Below, in pieces: positions 1 through 7,713 of a DNA stretch of 64,000 nt (within the stretch, counting starts at the first letter, position 1; each line of letters begins with the position of its first letter). The notes below the pieces were generated by a model. The model was not told the DNA's origin. It did no database searches and saw nothing but the letters and a program-made list of their open reading frames with translations. This stretch comes from Streptomyces bambusae (GTDB lineage: Bacteria > Actinomycetota > Actinomycetes > Streptomycetales > Streptomycetaceae). The stretch spans positions 1 to 64,000 of the forward strand of contig NZ_JAJAUZ010000012.1 of the NCBI RefSeq assembly GCF_020532645.1, read 5' to 3'. The translations under genes were made by a program, and so were the position numbers.

Positions 1-92
1 AGGCCCTCGTACTGGGCGTACTCGGGGCTTCGGCCGGTGCGGCGAGAGGGCGTGCCGGGCGCCGTGGGCGCCGTGCGGGACTTTCGCAACAC
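1..92 (-). CDS. partial CDS running off the left edge, unidentified
   Basis: An open frame runs leftward off the window from a possible GTG at 92, beginning V-L-R-K-S-R-T-A-P and continuing into a Ser/Arg/Pro-rich stretch ending near S-P-E-Y-A-Q-Y-E-G. Only about 30 residues are visible, too few for a family call. A basic, low-complexity N-terminus of this kind precedes the conserved part of actinobacterial 2-oxoacid dehydrogenase E1-alpha proteins, but that is a guess from general appearance. The first codons lie inside a 33-bp sequence repeated exactly near the Lrp gene at 34.9 kb, so this DNA may be a regulatory site, with the true start further left. Confidence 0.3.
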   Translation of the reverse strand, partial: MLRKSRTAPTAPGTPSRRTGRSPEYAQYEG

Positions 93-98
93 CCCCTA
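66..98. repeat. 33-bp exact repeat, copy 1 (possible Lrp-type site)
   Basis: These 33 bases are identical to 34888-34920. The core at 74-88 is a 15-bp interrupted dyad, TGCG-N7-CGCA, the size and symmetry typical of Lrp/AsnC-family binding sites. The other copy sits just upstream of an Lrp-family gene. Copy 1 lies where a leftward gene would start. The exact identity is seen directly; the regulatory role is inferred. Confidence 0.6.
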
Positions 99-352
99 GG
101 GCCGTCCTGCGGATCAGCGCCGGACGGGCGCCCGGCATCCGTTCCGTCCCGGCGCCCGCCCGAACGTCCGGTCCGCCCCCGGCCGTCCCCGGCGTCCCGA
201 GCGCCCGGGTCCGTCCCCCGGGACGATCCGGGCGGACCGGGCGGCTCCGTAAACGGCTGGTCATGTTCGCGCCGAGAGCCTGGTCAAGCGGGCTGCCCGT
301 ACACAAGGATCACGCCACACCCCTGCCACCGTTCCCCGACGAGAGGACGTCC

Positions 353-1408
353 ATGACCCGCCGCACCACCCGCGGCCTGCTCGCCGCGGCCACTGCCACC
401 GTGGCTGTGTTCACCCTGGCCGGCCCTGCCTCCGCACGCCCCGTGGTCTCCGGAGGCTCCGGATCCGGGCAGCCGCAGGCCCGCGTCTTCATGGTCAACC
501 CGGTGCAGGCCACCGGCGACCAGAACCTCACCGACGGCAAGGATTCGGCCACCGCCGTGCCCGCCTCGGCGTACGCCGTCGTCGCCCTGCGCAACCTGGA
601 CGGCAGCGGCGCCCTGTCCGGCAAGTGGGTCTCCGTACGCTCCGAGACCGGCGGCGCCGCGCAGCTGTCGAAGGCCACCTCGTACGACCGCGCCGACGAC
701 GAGTTCGAGCAGGTCATGGCCTACTTCTGGGTGGACCGGGCGCAGGGGTACCTGCAGAGCCTGGGCTTCGGCACCGAACTGCCCGGCGCGAACGACCGGG
801 TCCAGCCGGTCCGGATCAACCAGTGGGGTGCGGACAACTCCTTCTTCACGGACAAGAAGGCGGAGATCCGCTTCGGCAAGGGCGAGGTGGACGACGCCGA
901 GGACGCCGAGGTGGTCCTGCACGAGTACGGGCACGCGGTGCACCACGCCCAGGTGCCCGGCTTCGGCACGTCTCCGGAGGCGGGGGCGATCGGCGAGGCG
1001 TTCGGCGACTACCTGGCCGTGCAGGTCGGCAACCACGCGGCCGCCGCGTTCGGCTGGCCGGTGCGGGCGAACGAGGCCTGCGTGGCGGACTGGGACTCCG
1101 TGTCCTACAGCCCGGCCCCGCACTGCCTGCGGCGCATCGACGGCACCAAGACGTACGCGGACCGCACCGGGGAGGTGCACGCGGACGGCGAGATCTGGTC
1201 CCGTGCGCTCTTCGACATCCGCGGCGCCCTGGGGTCGCGCACCGCGGACCGGATCATCGTCAACGCGCAGTTCGGGTTCCGGCCGGACACCGACTTCCGG
1301 GACGCTGCGCTGACGACGATCGACACGGCGCAGCGCATGTACGGCGCGGCCGCGGCCGGTGCCGTGCGCGAGGCCTTCCGGGCGCGCGGGATTCCCGGCA
1401 TCGCGTAG
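353..1408 (+). CDS. secreted zinc metallopeptidase (gluzincin-like)
   Basis: 351 aa. The ATG at 353 follows a GAGAGGA ribosome site and begins a signal peptide: Arg-rich n-region, Ala/Val core and an A-S-A cleavage site near residue 28. The zinc motif HEYGH is at residues 190-194. A downstream acidic ligand lies in G-E-A-F-G-D, with Glu215 about 21 residues past the second His, the gluzincin arrangement seen in thermolysin and fungalysin families. The protein is shorter than M4 or M36 enzymes and I see no M4 propeptide, so the family (M36-like or an uncharacterised clan MA group) is uncertain. It probably acts extracellularly. A strong hairpin follows the stop, so it is probably monocistronic. 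Confidence 0.75.
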   Translation: MTRRTTRGLLAAATATVAVFTLAGPASARPVVSGGSGSGQPQARVFMVNPVQATGDQNLTDGKDSATAVPASAYAVVALRNLDGSGALSGKWVSVRSETGGAAQLSKATSYDRADDEFEQVMAYFWVDRAQGYLQSLGFGTELPGANDRVQPVRINQWGADNSFFTDKKAEIRFGKGEVDDAEDAEVVLHEYGHAVHHAQVPGFGTSPEAGAIGEAFGDYLAVQVGNHAAAAFGWPVRANEACVADWDSVSYSPAPHCLRRIDGTKTYADRTGEVHADGEIWSRALFDIRGALGSRTADRIIVNAQFGFRPDTDFRDAALTTIDTAQRMYGAAAAGAVREAFRARGIPGIA

Positions 1409-1438
1409 CGCCCGGCGGCGGGGGGCCCACTGCCCCGT

Positions 1439-1489
1439 ACGCGCCGCCCCGACCCGCCGGGATGCCTCCGGTCGGACGGGGCGGCGCGT
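1439..1489 (+). terminator. hairpin terminator after metallopeptidase gene
   Basis: Perfect 13-bp inverted repeat, 1439-1451 with 1477-1489, with a 25-nt loop. It starts 30 nt after the metallopeptidase stop and ends 80 nt before the next start. There is no U-tract, as is usual for Streptomyces. Confidence 0.6.
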
Positions 1490-1568
1490 TCGTGTGATGG
1501 GATCCTGACCGGCCCGGCCTCGTACAGGAGGCCGGGGAACAGCGGATCAGGATCGGGGAACGGGCAAG

Positions 1569-2033
1569 ATGCGCACAACGGTTGGCGCGGTGGCAGGGCT
1601 CGTGGCGGCGGCCGCGCTGCTGACGGGCTGCGGGAGCGACGGCGGCGACACCGGCACGTCGGGGGCCGGGCCGGCCGCGGAGTCGGGCCCCGAGGGAGGC
1701 TCGCAGTCCGGGTCGAAGGGCGGGGCGGCCTCGCGCGGCGCCGCGCACGAGGTGGTCCTGTCGGTCGAGGGCTCGGGCACGACCCAGGTCATGTACAACG
1801 CCGCCGACAGCGGCTTCTCGCAGCAGACGCTGCCGTGGAAGAAGACCGAGAAGGTCGAACTCACCGCGGCCGAACAGCGGGTGGGCTACCTGGTGTCGGT
1901 GATCCCGGGCAGCGTCGAGGGCCCGGACGGTCGGCTGGTGCAGGCGCCGTGCACCATCACGGTCGACGGCAGGCAGGTGGCCGACAACGACGGCGGGAAG
2001 AACCCGAAGGGCTGCTCCTACACGATCAAGTAG
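1569..2033 (+). CDS. MmpS-like secreted lipoprotein
   Basis: 154 aa. The N-terminus has a lipoprotein signal with lipobox L-T-G-C (Cys21), followed by a Gly/Ser-rich tether to about residue 60. The C-terminal ~90 residues form a small beta domain with the pattern V-x-L-S-V-E-G, then V-M-Y-N, then L-P-W-K-K, and two cysteines in A-P-C-T-I and K-G-C-S-Y that could form a disulfide. That order resembles the MmpS accessory domain that in mycobacteria partners MmpL transporters; no MmpL gene is nearby. It should sit on the outer face of the membrane. Family call moderate; lipoprotein call strong. Confidence 0.65.
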   Translation: MRTTVGAVAGLVAAAALLTGCGSDGGDTGTSGAGPAAESGPEGGSQSGSKGGAASRGAAHEVVLSVEGSGTTQVMYNAADSGFSQQTLPWKKTEKVELTAAEQRVGYLVSVIPGSVEGPDGRLVQAPCTITVDGRQVADNDGGKNPKGCSYTIK

Positions 2034-2171
2034 CGGCGGGCTCCTCCGGAGCGACCGGTGGGCACCGGCCAGGGTGGCCGAACCAGGGCCTGTGCCCGTC
2101 GGGCCACACCGGGCACACTGGGACGAAAGGGGTTTCCCGAGACCTGTGTGTCCCGTGGTGGAGGAGTGACT

Positions 2172-3125
2172 GTGGCCGTCCCGATCATCATCGACTGCGA
2201 TCCCGGACACGACGACGCCCTTGCGATCATGCTGGCGGCCGGCGATCCGGCAGTCGACCTGCTGGCCATCACCACCGTGGCGGGCAACCAGACGCTGGAG
2301 AAGACCACCCTGAACGCCCGCCGGGTGTGCACGGTGGCGGGCATTGCCGGTGTCCCCGTCGCCGCCGGCTGCGACCGCCCGCTCCGGGGTCCGCAGCTGG
2401 TGGCCGCCGACGTGCACGGCGAATCCGGCCTGGACGGGCCGGAGTTCCCGGAGCCCACGGTGCCGGTGGCGGCCGAGCACGCCGTCGACCTGATCCACCG
2501 GATCCTGGCCGAGCACCCGGAGCCGGTGACGCTCGTGCCCACCGCCCCGCTCACCAACATCGCGCTGCTGCTGACGCGTTACCCCGAGGACGCCGCCCGG
2601 ATCCGCGAGATCGTGCTGATGGGCGGCTCGACGGAACGCGGAAACCGCACTCCCGCCGCCGAGTTCAACATCTACGCGGACCCGGAGGCCGCCGACATCG
2701 TGTTCCGCAGCGGCGTCCCGATCACCATGTGCGGGCTGAACGTCACGCACCAGGCGCTCGCCACACCCGGTGTGCTGGCCCGCTTCGCCGCCCTCGACAG
2801 CGAACTCGGCCGGATCTGCCATGCGTTGATGACGTTCTTCGCGAGCACCTACCGGGAGCTGTGGGGCTTCGAAAGCCCGCCGGTCCACGATCCGGTGGCG
2901 GTGGCCCGGGTGCTCGACCCGAAGATCGTGCGGTGCGTCGACGCGAACGTGGTGGTGGAGCTCCACGGCGAGTACACCCGCGGGGCGACCGTGGTCGATC
3001 CGCACGGCTATCTGGACCGGCCGGTGAACGCGCAGGTGGCGGTGGCCCTGGACCAGGAGCTGTTCTGGTCCAGGCTGCTCGACGCGGTCACGGCCCTGGG
3101 CGCCCGGCGGGGGGCCGCGGGCTGA
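2172..3125 (+). CDS. inosine-uridine-preferring nucleoside hydrolase
   Basis: 317 aa, the usual size for the family. The N-terminus has the diagnostic D-C-D-P-G-H-D-D motif (residues 8-15) that binds calcium and ribose. The interior motif V-L-M-G-G-S and the C-terminal H-D-P-V-A segment (an Asp ligand to calcium) are also typical. Such enzymes cleave the N-glycosidic bond of ribonucleosides for base salvage; substrate preference cannot be read here. I chose GTG 2172 over GTG 2166 because the GGAGG site ends about 7 nt before 2172 but nearly touches 2166. It stands alone, convergent with the next gene. Confidence 0.88.
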   Translation: MAVPIIIDCDPGHDDALAIMLAAGDPAVDLLAITTVAGNQTLEKTTLNARRVCTVAGIAGVPVAAGCDRPLRGPQLVAADVHGESGLDGPEFPEPTVPVAAEHAVDLIHRILAEHPEPVTLVPTAPLTNIALLLTRYPEDAARIREIVLMGGSTERGNRTPAAEFNIYADPEAADIVFRSGVPITMCGLNVTHQALATPGVLARFAALDSELGRICHALMTFFASTYRELWGFESPPVHDPVAVARVLDPKIVRCVDANVVVELHGEYTRGATVVDPHGYLDRPVNAQVAVALDQELFWSRLLDAVTALGARRGAAG

Positions 3126-3161
3126 CGCAGGCCGCCCGGGGTCCGGCTTCCGTATCGGGCC

Positions 3162-4094
3162 CTACAGCGGGTCGCCGAGCGGTCCGTGCTCCTCCTCCAG
3201 GTTCGCCGCCCAGTGCGCGGCGAAGTCCGGCCGGCTGCCGTCCGCGTCGGTGAACCCGTACTCCACGTACAGGCCCCAGGTGGCCAGCGCCCGGCCGGAC
3301 TTGGCCATGACGCCGGGGTCCGCGGCCAGGGCGGCGACGGCCCGGCCCAGGTAGGCGGGCGTCTCGGAGTGGGAGAAGTTCGGGTCGACGGCCGCGCCGT
3401 CGCGCCAGGTCTCCTCGGTCACGCCGAAGTGCTCCAGCAGGGCTTCCGAGCGCAGGAAGCCGGGCGTGATCGCGACGGCCGCGACGCCGTGGGGCCTGAG
3501 TTCCGCGGCCTGTGCGACGGCCAGCCGGATCACGGAGGACTTCGCCAGGTCGTAGAAGAACGAGCCGCGGTAGCGGGCCGTGTTGCCGTCGGTGACCTCC
3601 ACGACCAGCCCGCTGCGGCGGGCCACCATCAGCGGCAGCAGGAAGCGGCTGGTGATCACGTGGGTGTCGACGGCCCGGCGCAGCAGCCGGAAGCCGGTGT
3701 CGAGGTCCTGCTCCCAGAGCGGATGCTCCCAGTCGGTCAACGAGTCGCCGCCCCATACGCAGTTGACGAGCACGTCGAGCCGGCCGTCCTGCTCGGCGGC
3801 GATCCGGCCGGCCAGCGCCTGCACCTCCTGCGGGCTGCTGTGGTCGCACCGGACGGGGATGCCGAGGCCGCCGGCGGCCGTGACGCGGTCCGCGGTCTCC
3901 TCGATGGTCTCCGGGCGGTCGAGGTCGGAGCGGCCGGCGGAGCTGCTGCGGCCGGTGACGTAGACGGTGGCCCCGGCGGCGCCGAGTTCCACGGCGATGC
4001 CGCGGCCGCCGCCGCGGGTGCCGCCCGCCACCAGGGCGACCCGGCCGGCCAGGGGTGCGCGGCCGGGCGCCGTGGGCGTTGCGTCGGTGCTCAT
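3162..4094 (-). CDS. short-chain dehydrogenase/reductase
   Basis: 310 aa. The Rossmann nucleotide-binding motif G-G-T-R-G-G-G-R-G lies at residues 24-32 and the catalytic pair is Y181-x3-K185. The usual N-N-A-G is replaced by N-C-V-W-G-G (111-116), and the position normally holding the catalytic Ser falls in V-T-D-G, so it belongs to a divergent SDR subgroup whose substrate I cannot name. Its ATG overlaps the stop of the upstream TetR gene (ATGA, 4091-4094). The two are therefore one translationally coupled operon, and this enzyme is the probable target of that repressor. Confidence 0.85.
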   Translation of the reverse strand: MSTDATPTAPGRAPLAGRVALVAGGTRGGGRGIAVELGAAGATVYVTGRSSSAGRSDLDRPETIEETADRVTAAGGLGIPVRCDHSSPQEVQALAGRIAAEQDGRLDVLVNCVWGGDSLTDWEHPLWEQDLDTGFRLLRRAVDTHVITSRFLLPLMVARRSGLVVEVTDGNTARYRGSFFYDLAKSSVIRLAVAQAAELRPHGVAAVAITPGFLRSEALLEHFGVTEETWRDGAAVDPNFSHSETPAYLGRAVAALAADPGVMAKSGRALATWGLYVEYGFTDADGSRPDFAAHWAANLEEEHGPLGDPL

Positions 4095-4723
4095 GCTTCC
4101 TCCGGGAGGTCGGTGAGGCCGGGGCGGGGGACGGTCCGGTGCGGCGCGAGGGCCTGTTCCAGTTCGTGGCCGACCCGGGCGGCGAGGCTGCCGTCGCGTT
4201 CCAGGGCCCAGGTCAGGCCGGCGCCGGCGGTCACGGCCTGCACGGTGCGGACGAGGGCCGCGGCATCGGTGCCGGGCCGCAGTTCGCCGTCGGCGACGGC
4301 CCGGGTGAGCAGTGCCGCGAGGGACCGCTGCCGGGCCCGGTGCACCGCCAGGGCCCGTGCGTACAGCTCGGGGTCGTTGAGGTCCAGGCAGAGGAAGGCC
4401 AGGTGGTGGGCGAAGCGCTGCGGCGTGTCCACGTCGGCCAGCGACTCGGCGACCAGGGCGGTGAGCGCGTCCAGGGCACTGCCGCCCGGCTCCCCGGCCG
4501 GGGCGGCGGCCGCGGCCCCGGCCTCGGCTTCCTGGACGGCCCGGTCGGCCAAGGCGAGGAACAGCCCCTTCTTGGAGCCGAACCGCTGCACGAGGGTGCC
4601 GGGCACCAGGCCCACTTCGCGCGCCACGGCGGCCAGCGTCAGCCCGGCGGGTCCCAGCCGCCCGATGACGTCGACCGCCGCACGCAGGATGGCCTCATCC
4701 GTGGTCCCCCGGGGACGTCCCAC
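4091..4723 (-). CDS. TetR-family repressor of the SDR operon
   Basis: 210 aa, normal TetR length. The N-terminal helix-turn-helix runs from about residue 8 to 53, with the typical T-L-A-A-V-A-R-E-V-G recognition region and the later L-F-L-A-L-A-D turn. The Ala-rich C-terminal domain is the presumed ligand pocket. It is first in an operon with the SDR gene at 3162, which it overlaps by 4 nt. A 26-bp palindrome at 4748-4773, 24 bp upstream of its start, is the likely operator, implying autoregulation and control of the divergent gene at 4865. Confidence 0.88.
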   Translation of the reverse strand: MGRPRGTTDEAILRAAVDVIGRLGPAGLTLAAVAREVGLVPGTLVQRFGSKKGLFLALADRAVQEAEAGAAAAAPAGEPGGSALDALTALVAESLADVDTPQRFAHHLAFLCLDLNDPELYARALAVHRARQRSLAALLTRAVADGELRPGTDAAALVRTVQAVTAGAGLTWALERDGSLAARVGHELEQALAPHRTVPRPGLTDLPEEA

Positions 4724-4747
4724 CGCTGCCGCTCCTCGCTCGACGGA

Positions 4748-4773
4748 TTAATGAATGACTGTGCATTTATTAA
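4748..4773. promoter_or_regulatory. palindromic TetR operator
   Basis: Two 10-bp arms, TTAATGAATG (4748-4757) and CATTTATTAA (4764-4773), match with one mismatch around a 6-bp centre. The site is strikingly A/T-rich for this genome and lies between the divergent TetR gene and the gene at 4865. Size and position fit a TetR dimer-pair operator. The symmetry is seen directly; the binding protein is inferred. Confidence 0.75.
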
Positions 4774-4864
4774 AGCACACCGCAGCCGGGCGCGGGCAGT
4801 GCGGTCGCGGGATTGCCGGGCGGAAATCCGGGCACGCGCGGGGCATCGATCCGGGGAGTGGCCG

Positions 4865-5368
4865 ATGACGAGCGCAGCGGACGGGACCGGCACGAAGTCG
4901 GGCCGGCGGGAGACACCCGACGAGCGGGCCGACCGGCAGTGGCAGGAGCTGATGCAGGAGATCCGCGTCGCCCAGACGGGCGTGCAGATCCTGCTGGGCT
5001 TCCTGCTCACGGTGGTGTTCACGCCGCGCTACGCGACGCTCGGCGGCACCGACAAGACGATCTACATCGTCACGGTCGTGCTGGGTTCGCTGGCCACCGG
5101 TGCGCTGATCGGGCCGGTGGCGTTCCACCGGATCGTGGCCGGGCGGCGGATCAAGCCGCAGGCGGTGGCCTGGGCCTCGCGGCTGACCTTCGCCGGGATC
5201 CTGCTGCTGCTCGCCACTCTGACCAGTGCGCTGCTGCTGATCCTGCGGGTGGCCACGCACGACGCCCTGGCGCCCGCGGTCGTCGCCGGGGTGCTCCTCT
5301 GGTACCTCCTGTGCTGGTTCGCGCTGCCGCTGTGGGCCCGCGGCCGGTACACCACGAAGGAGGAATGA
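4865..5368 (+). CDS. DUF6328-type four-helix membrane protein
   Basis: 167 aa. The ATG at 4865 follows GGGGAGTGG. A charged N-terminal segment with D-E-R-A-D-R-Q-W-Q-E-L-M-Q-E-I-R-V (about residues 17-36) is followed by four hydrophobic spans, with F-T-P-R-Y between the first two. This layout matches a widespread actinobacterial membrane family of unknown function (DUF6328). There are no enzymatic motifs. It is divergent from the TetR gene across the palindrome, so it may share that control, and it lies 49 bp upstream of another small membrane gene. Confidence 0.7.
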   Translation: MTSAADGTGTKSGRRETPDERADRQWQELMQEIRVAQTGVQILLGFLLTVVFTPRYATLGGTDKTIYIVTVVLGSLATGALIGPVAFHRIVAGRRIKPQAVAWASRLTFAGILLLLATLTSALLLILRVATHDALAPAVVAGVLLWYLLCWFALPLWARGRYTTKEE

Positions 5369-5417
5369 GGCTGCGGCGGCGGGGGTAGCCGCGCGGTGGA
5401 CTCCGAGGAGGCGCCCC

Positions 5418-5732
5418 ATGGACGGATCCGGACTGTCGGACCGCGAGCGGCAGGAGCTGCGGGCCATCGAGACCGAGCTGGCCCACGACCGTACGCTCGC
5501 GCAGCTGATGCGCCGGCCGGACACCCGGCGCACGGTGTGGGCCCTGTGCGTCCTGGGACCGGTGAGCCTGGCGCTGTTCCTGGCAGCCTGCCTGACCGTG
5601 ACCGAGCCGGTGATCTGGGCCTTCGCCGGTTCCTGGATGCTCACCGTGGCCGCCGCACTGCCCCTGGTGGGGCACTGGTGGCGCCGGCGCTGGCAGCGCC
5701 GGGCCCGGGCCGCCGGCGCCGGTACGCAGTGA
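5418..5732 (+). CDS. DUF3040 small membrane protein
   Basis: 104 aa. It begins with L-S-D-R-E-R-Q-E-L-R-A-I-E-T-E-L-A, the acidic helix typical of DUF3040 proteins. Two membrane spans (about residues 38-60 and 63-82) and an Arg-rich tail R-R-R-W-Q-R-R-A-R follow. DUF3040 proteins are common in actinomycetes and their function is unknown. The start is supported by GAGGAGG upstream. It probably shares a transcript with the preceding DUF6328-type gene, 49 bp away. Confidence 0.82.
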   Translation: MDGSGLSDRERQELRAIETELAHDRTLAQLMRRPDTRRTVWALCVLGPVSLALFLAACLTVTEPVIWAFAGSWMLTVAAALPLVGHWWRRRWQRRARAAGAGTQ

Positions 5733-5737
5733 CGGAG

Positions 5738-5786
5738 CCCGGGGCGCACGACGCCCGGGGCGCACGTCGGCCGAGGCGCACGACGG
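5738..5786. repeat. three tandem ~16-bp copies
   Basis: Copies at 5738-5753, 5754-5770 and 5771-5786 share the core GGCGCACG. They lie in the gap between the convergent DUF3040 and VOC genes. Likely replication slippage; no function evident. Confidence 0.6.
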
Positions 5787-5807
5787 CCGCCGGTACGGGA
5801 TGACGGG

Positions 5808-6584
5808 CTACGGGGGCGACACGACGGTGAACAGTGCGCCGTCGGGGTCGCGCAGTTCGACGGATCGGCCGGTCGCGGACTCGCGCACGACGGAGGCGGT
5901 GCGGCCGCCGAGCCGGGTGGCGGTCTCGACGGCGGCCTCCAGGTCGGGGACGGCGAAGTGCACGTGCCAGCGCGGCCGCACCTGCGGGTCCGGGGCCGCT
6001 TCGACGGCCCCGCCGCTGATCCGGGCGACCGTGTCGGTCCCGCGGCGCACCACCACGCGGCCCTGCTCGTACGCGACGTCGCAGCATCCGGGCCGCTCGC
6101 AGGCCCAGTCGAGCACCTCGCCGTAGAAGACGGCGGCGGCGAAGGCGTCCCGGGTGCGGAGTTCGAGCCAGGCCGGGGCGGTGCCGCGGCCGACGGTCCA
6201 GTCAGGGATCACCTCCCCCTGCCAGAAGCCGAAGACCGCGCCGTCCGGGTCGGCGGCGAGCGCGGCCCGGCCGGTGCCGAAGGAGAGCGGCCCGACGGCC
6301 GTGGTGCCGCCCCGCTCGCGGATCCGCGCGGCGGTGCCGTCGGCGTCGTCGACGGCGAAGTACGGGGTCCAGGCCACCGGCACGCCCAGCTGTTCGGCGA
6401 GCGCGCCGATGCCGGCCACCGGGGCCCCGTCGCGGAAGGCGACGGAGAAGCCCTCGCCGAGACGGGTGCGGCGGAACAGCCAGCCGAGCACGGCGCCGTA
6501 GAACTGCTGCGAGGCGCCCAGGTCCCGGGCCATCAGACTGACCCAGCACGGGGCGCCGAACACCTCGTGACTTGACGTCGACAC
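5808..6584 (-). CDS. VOC-fold protein with two glyoxalase/bleomycin-resistance domains
   Basis: 258 aa in two homologous halves. The first begins with W-V-S-L-M-A-R-D and ends with D-P-D-G-A-V-F-G-F-W. The second begins with W-L-E-L-R-T-R-D and ends with R-D-P-D-G-A-L-F-T-V. Each half has the beta-alpha-beta3 VOC pattern with F-Y-G-x-V-L near its first helix. Double-VOC proteins of this length are common in Streptomyces and usually annotated only as VOC or hydroxylase-like. The metal ligands are not conserved enough to assign a reaction. Cytoplasmic, single gene. Confidence 0.82.
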   Translation of the reverse strand: MSTSSHEVFGAPCWVSLMARDLGASQQFYGAVLGWLFRRTRLGEGFSVAFRDGAPVAGIGALAEQLGVPVAWTPYFAVDDADGTAARIRERGGTTAVGPLSFGTGRAALAADPDGAVFGFWQGEVIPDWTVGRGTAPAWLELRTRDAFAAAVFYGEVLDWACERPGCCDVAYEQGRVVVRRGTDTVARISGGAVEAAPDPQVRPRWHVHFAVPDLEAAVETATRLGGRTASVVRESATGRSVELRDPDGALFTVVSPP

Positions 6585-6620
6585 AGCCGCGACCTCCAGG
6601 CCTCGGAAGGCGTCCGAGCC

Positions 6621-6806
6621 CTAGAGCGCGTCCGGGCCCTTCTCGGTGAGCCGGCGTTCCTGCTCGCTCTGGCGGAGCAGCCGTTCGGCCTTGTCCTGGA
6701 GCCGGCGGCGCTCCTGCGGTTCGGTGGCGCGTTCGGCCGCGTCCTTCAGCTCCTGGGCCTTGGCCCTCAGCTGGTCGGGCCTGCTTCCGGGTTCACCTGC
6801 AGCCAT
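6621..6806 (-). CDS. small hydrophilic helical protein (DUF6381-like)
   Basis: 61 aa, starting at the ATG at 6806 with AGGAG about 10 nt upstream. After a short N-terminus it is one charged helix with heptad character: R-A-K-A-Q-E-L-K-D-A-A-E-R-A and E-R-R-R-L-Q-D-K-A-E-R-L-L-R-Q. Short proteins of this type recur in Streptomyces under DUF6381; I recall the pattern but cannot verify it. No function is known to me. It lies 36 bp downstream of the VOC start in the same direction as the VOC gene and may lead that transcript. Confidence 0.6.
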   Translation of the reverse strand: MAAGEPGSRPDQLRAKAQELKDAAERATEPQERRRLQDKAERLLRQSEQERRLTEKGPDAL

Positions 6807-6921
6807 GGCGGGTCGGCTCCTCGGCGTCGGTCGGCGGTGCTGACCCCTCCAGCCAACCATGATCACGGGCGCTGCGCATGCGGACCGCGCACCGGCCGTG
6901 ACCGGCCCCGCACCGCCGGAT

Positions 6922-7566
6922 TCACTTCACGGCGTAGTCCGCGAGCGGACCGGCCAGCAGGGCGAAGGTGCGGCGCGCGGACTCCGCGACGGTCTCCGCG
7001 ATGCGGTCGTCGTCGAGGCCGTCGAGGGTGAGTTCCATGATCTGCTGGAACAGTACGCGGTGGGCGGCGCCGAGCTGGGCGGCCGCCGCCCGGGGGGTGA
7101 TGTCGCCGGGGTCCGCGCCCGTTTCGGCGGCGAGCACGGCGGCGAGCGCGGCCTCGCGCAGGTCGTGGAGGTCGCGCAGCCGGGCCAGCAGGGTGGGGCT
7201 GTCCGCGATCATGCGGGCGAAGACGGGGCCGGAGAAGCCGATCACCGGGTCGCGCCGGTCCACGGCCGCGGAGAAGGCCCGAGCCAGCGCGGCGAGTGCG
7301 GACTCGCCGGGCGCACGGCCGGTGAAGCCGTCCGCGAGGCCCGCGACGAACTCCTCGTGCCGGTCGAGGGCCAGGTCCTCCTTGCGGGCGAAGTAGTTGG
7401 TCACGGTCTTCTTGGCCACCCGGGCCGCGGCGGCGATCTCGGCGATGGTCGTCGCCTCGAAGCCGCGGTCGAGGAAGAGCCTGGTCGCGTGGTCGGAGAT
7501 GAGCCTTCTCGTCTCCTGCTTCTTGGACTCGCGCAGTCCCACCGGTGCCCCCGGTCCGTCGCTCAT
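6922..7566 (-). CDS. TetR-family regulator
   Basis: 214 aa. The N-terminal HTH (about residues 10-60) reads R-L-I-S-D-H-A-T-R-L-F, then T-T-I-A-E-I-A-A-A-A-R-V and V-T-N-Y-F-A-R-K, a canonical TetR pattern. The C-terminal Ala-rich domain has no recognisable ligand signature. It is divergent from the DUF5701 gene, and the 147 bp between them carry paired repeats around a promoter (7581-7646), so this regulator probably controls itself and that neighbour. Confidence 0.87.
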   Translation of the reverse strand: MSDGPGAPVGLRESKKQETRRLISDHATRLFLDRGFEATTIAEIAAAARVAKKTVTNYFARKEDLALDRHEEFVAGLADGFTGRAPGESALAALARAFSAAVDRRDPVIGFSGPVFARMIADSPTLLARLRDLHDLREAALAAVLAAETGADPGDITPRAAAAQLGAAHRVLFQQIMELTLDGLDDDRIAETVAESARRTFALLAGPLADYAVK

Positions 7567-7580
7567 GAAGAAATCTTAGC

Positions 7581-7646
7581 CCCGACATAAGTTTTCTCTT
7601 GACGCATTGGAGTGGATCGACGTATTTTTATGTCGGGCGTAAGTTT
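7581..7646 (+). promoter_or_regulatory. promoter with flanking repeats between TetR and DUF5701 genes
   Basis: A candidate sigma-70-type promoter for the rightward gene has -35 TTGACG (7599-7604) and -10 TATTTT (7623-7628), 18 nt apart. It is bracketed by a perfect 9-bp inverted repeat, CCCGACATA (7581-7589) with TATGTCGGG (7629-7637). ATAAGTTT (7586-7593) also recurs as GTAAGTTT (7639-7646). This paired design would let a TetR protein occlude the promoter. Elements seen; regulation inferred. Confidence 0.65.
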
Positions 7647-7713
7647 GACTGCTCGCCGGCACCTGCCGGCGTGCTCCCCCGCGCCCCGTCCTGCCCCTCT
7701 GCGAAAGGCACCG

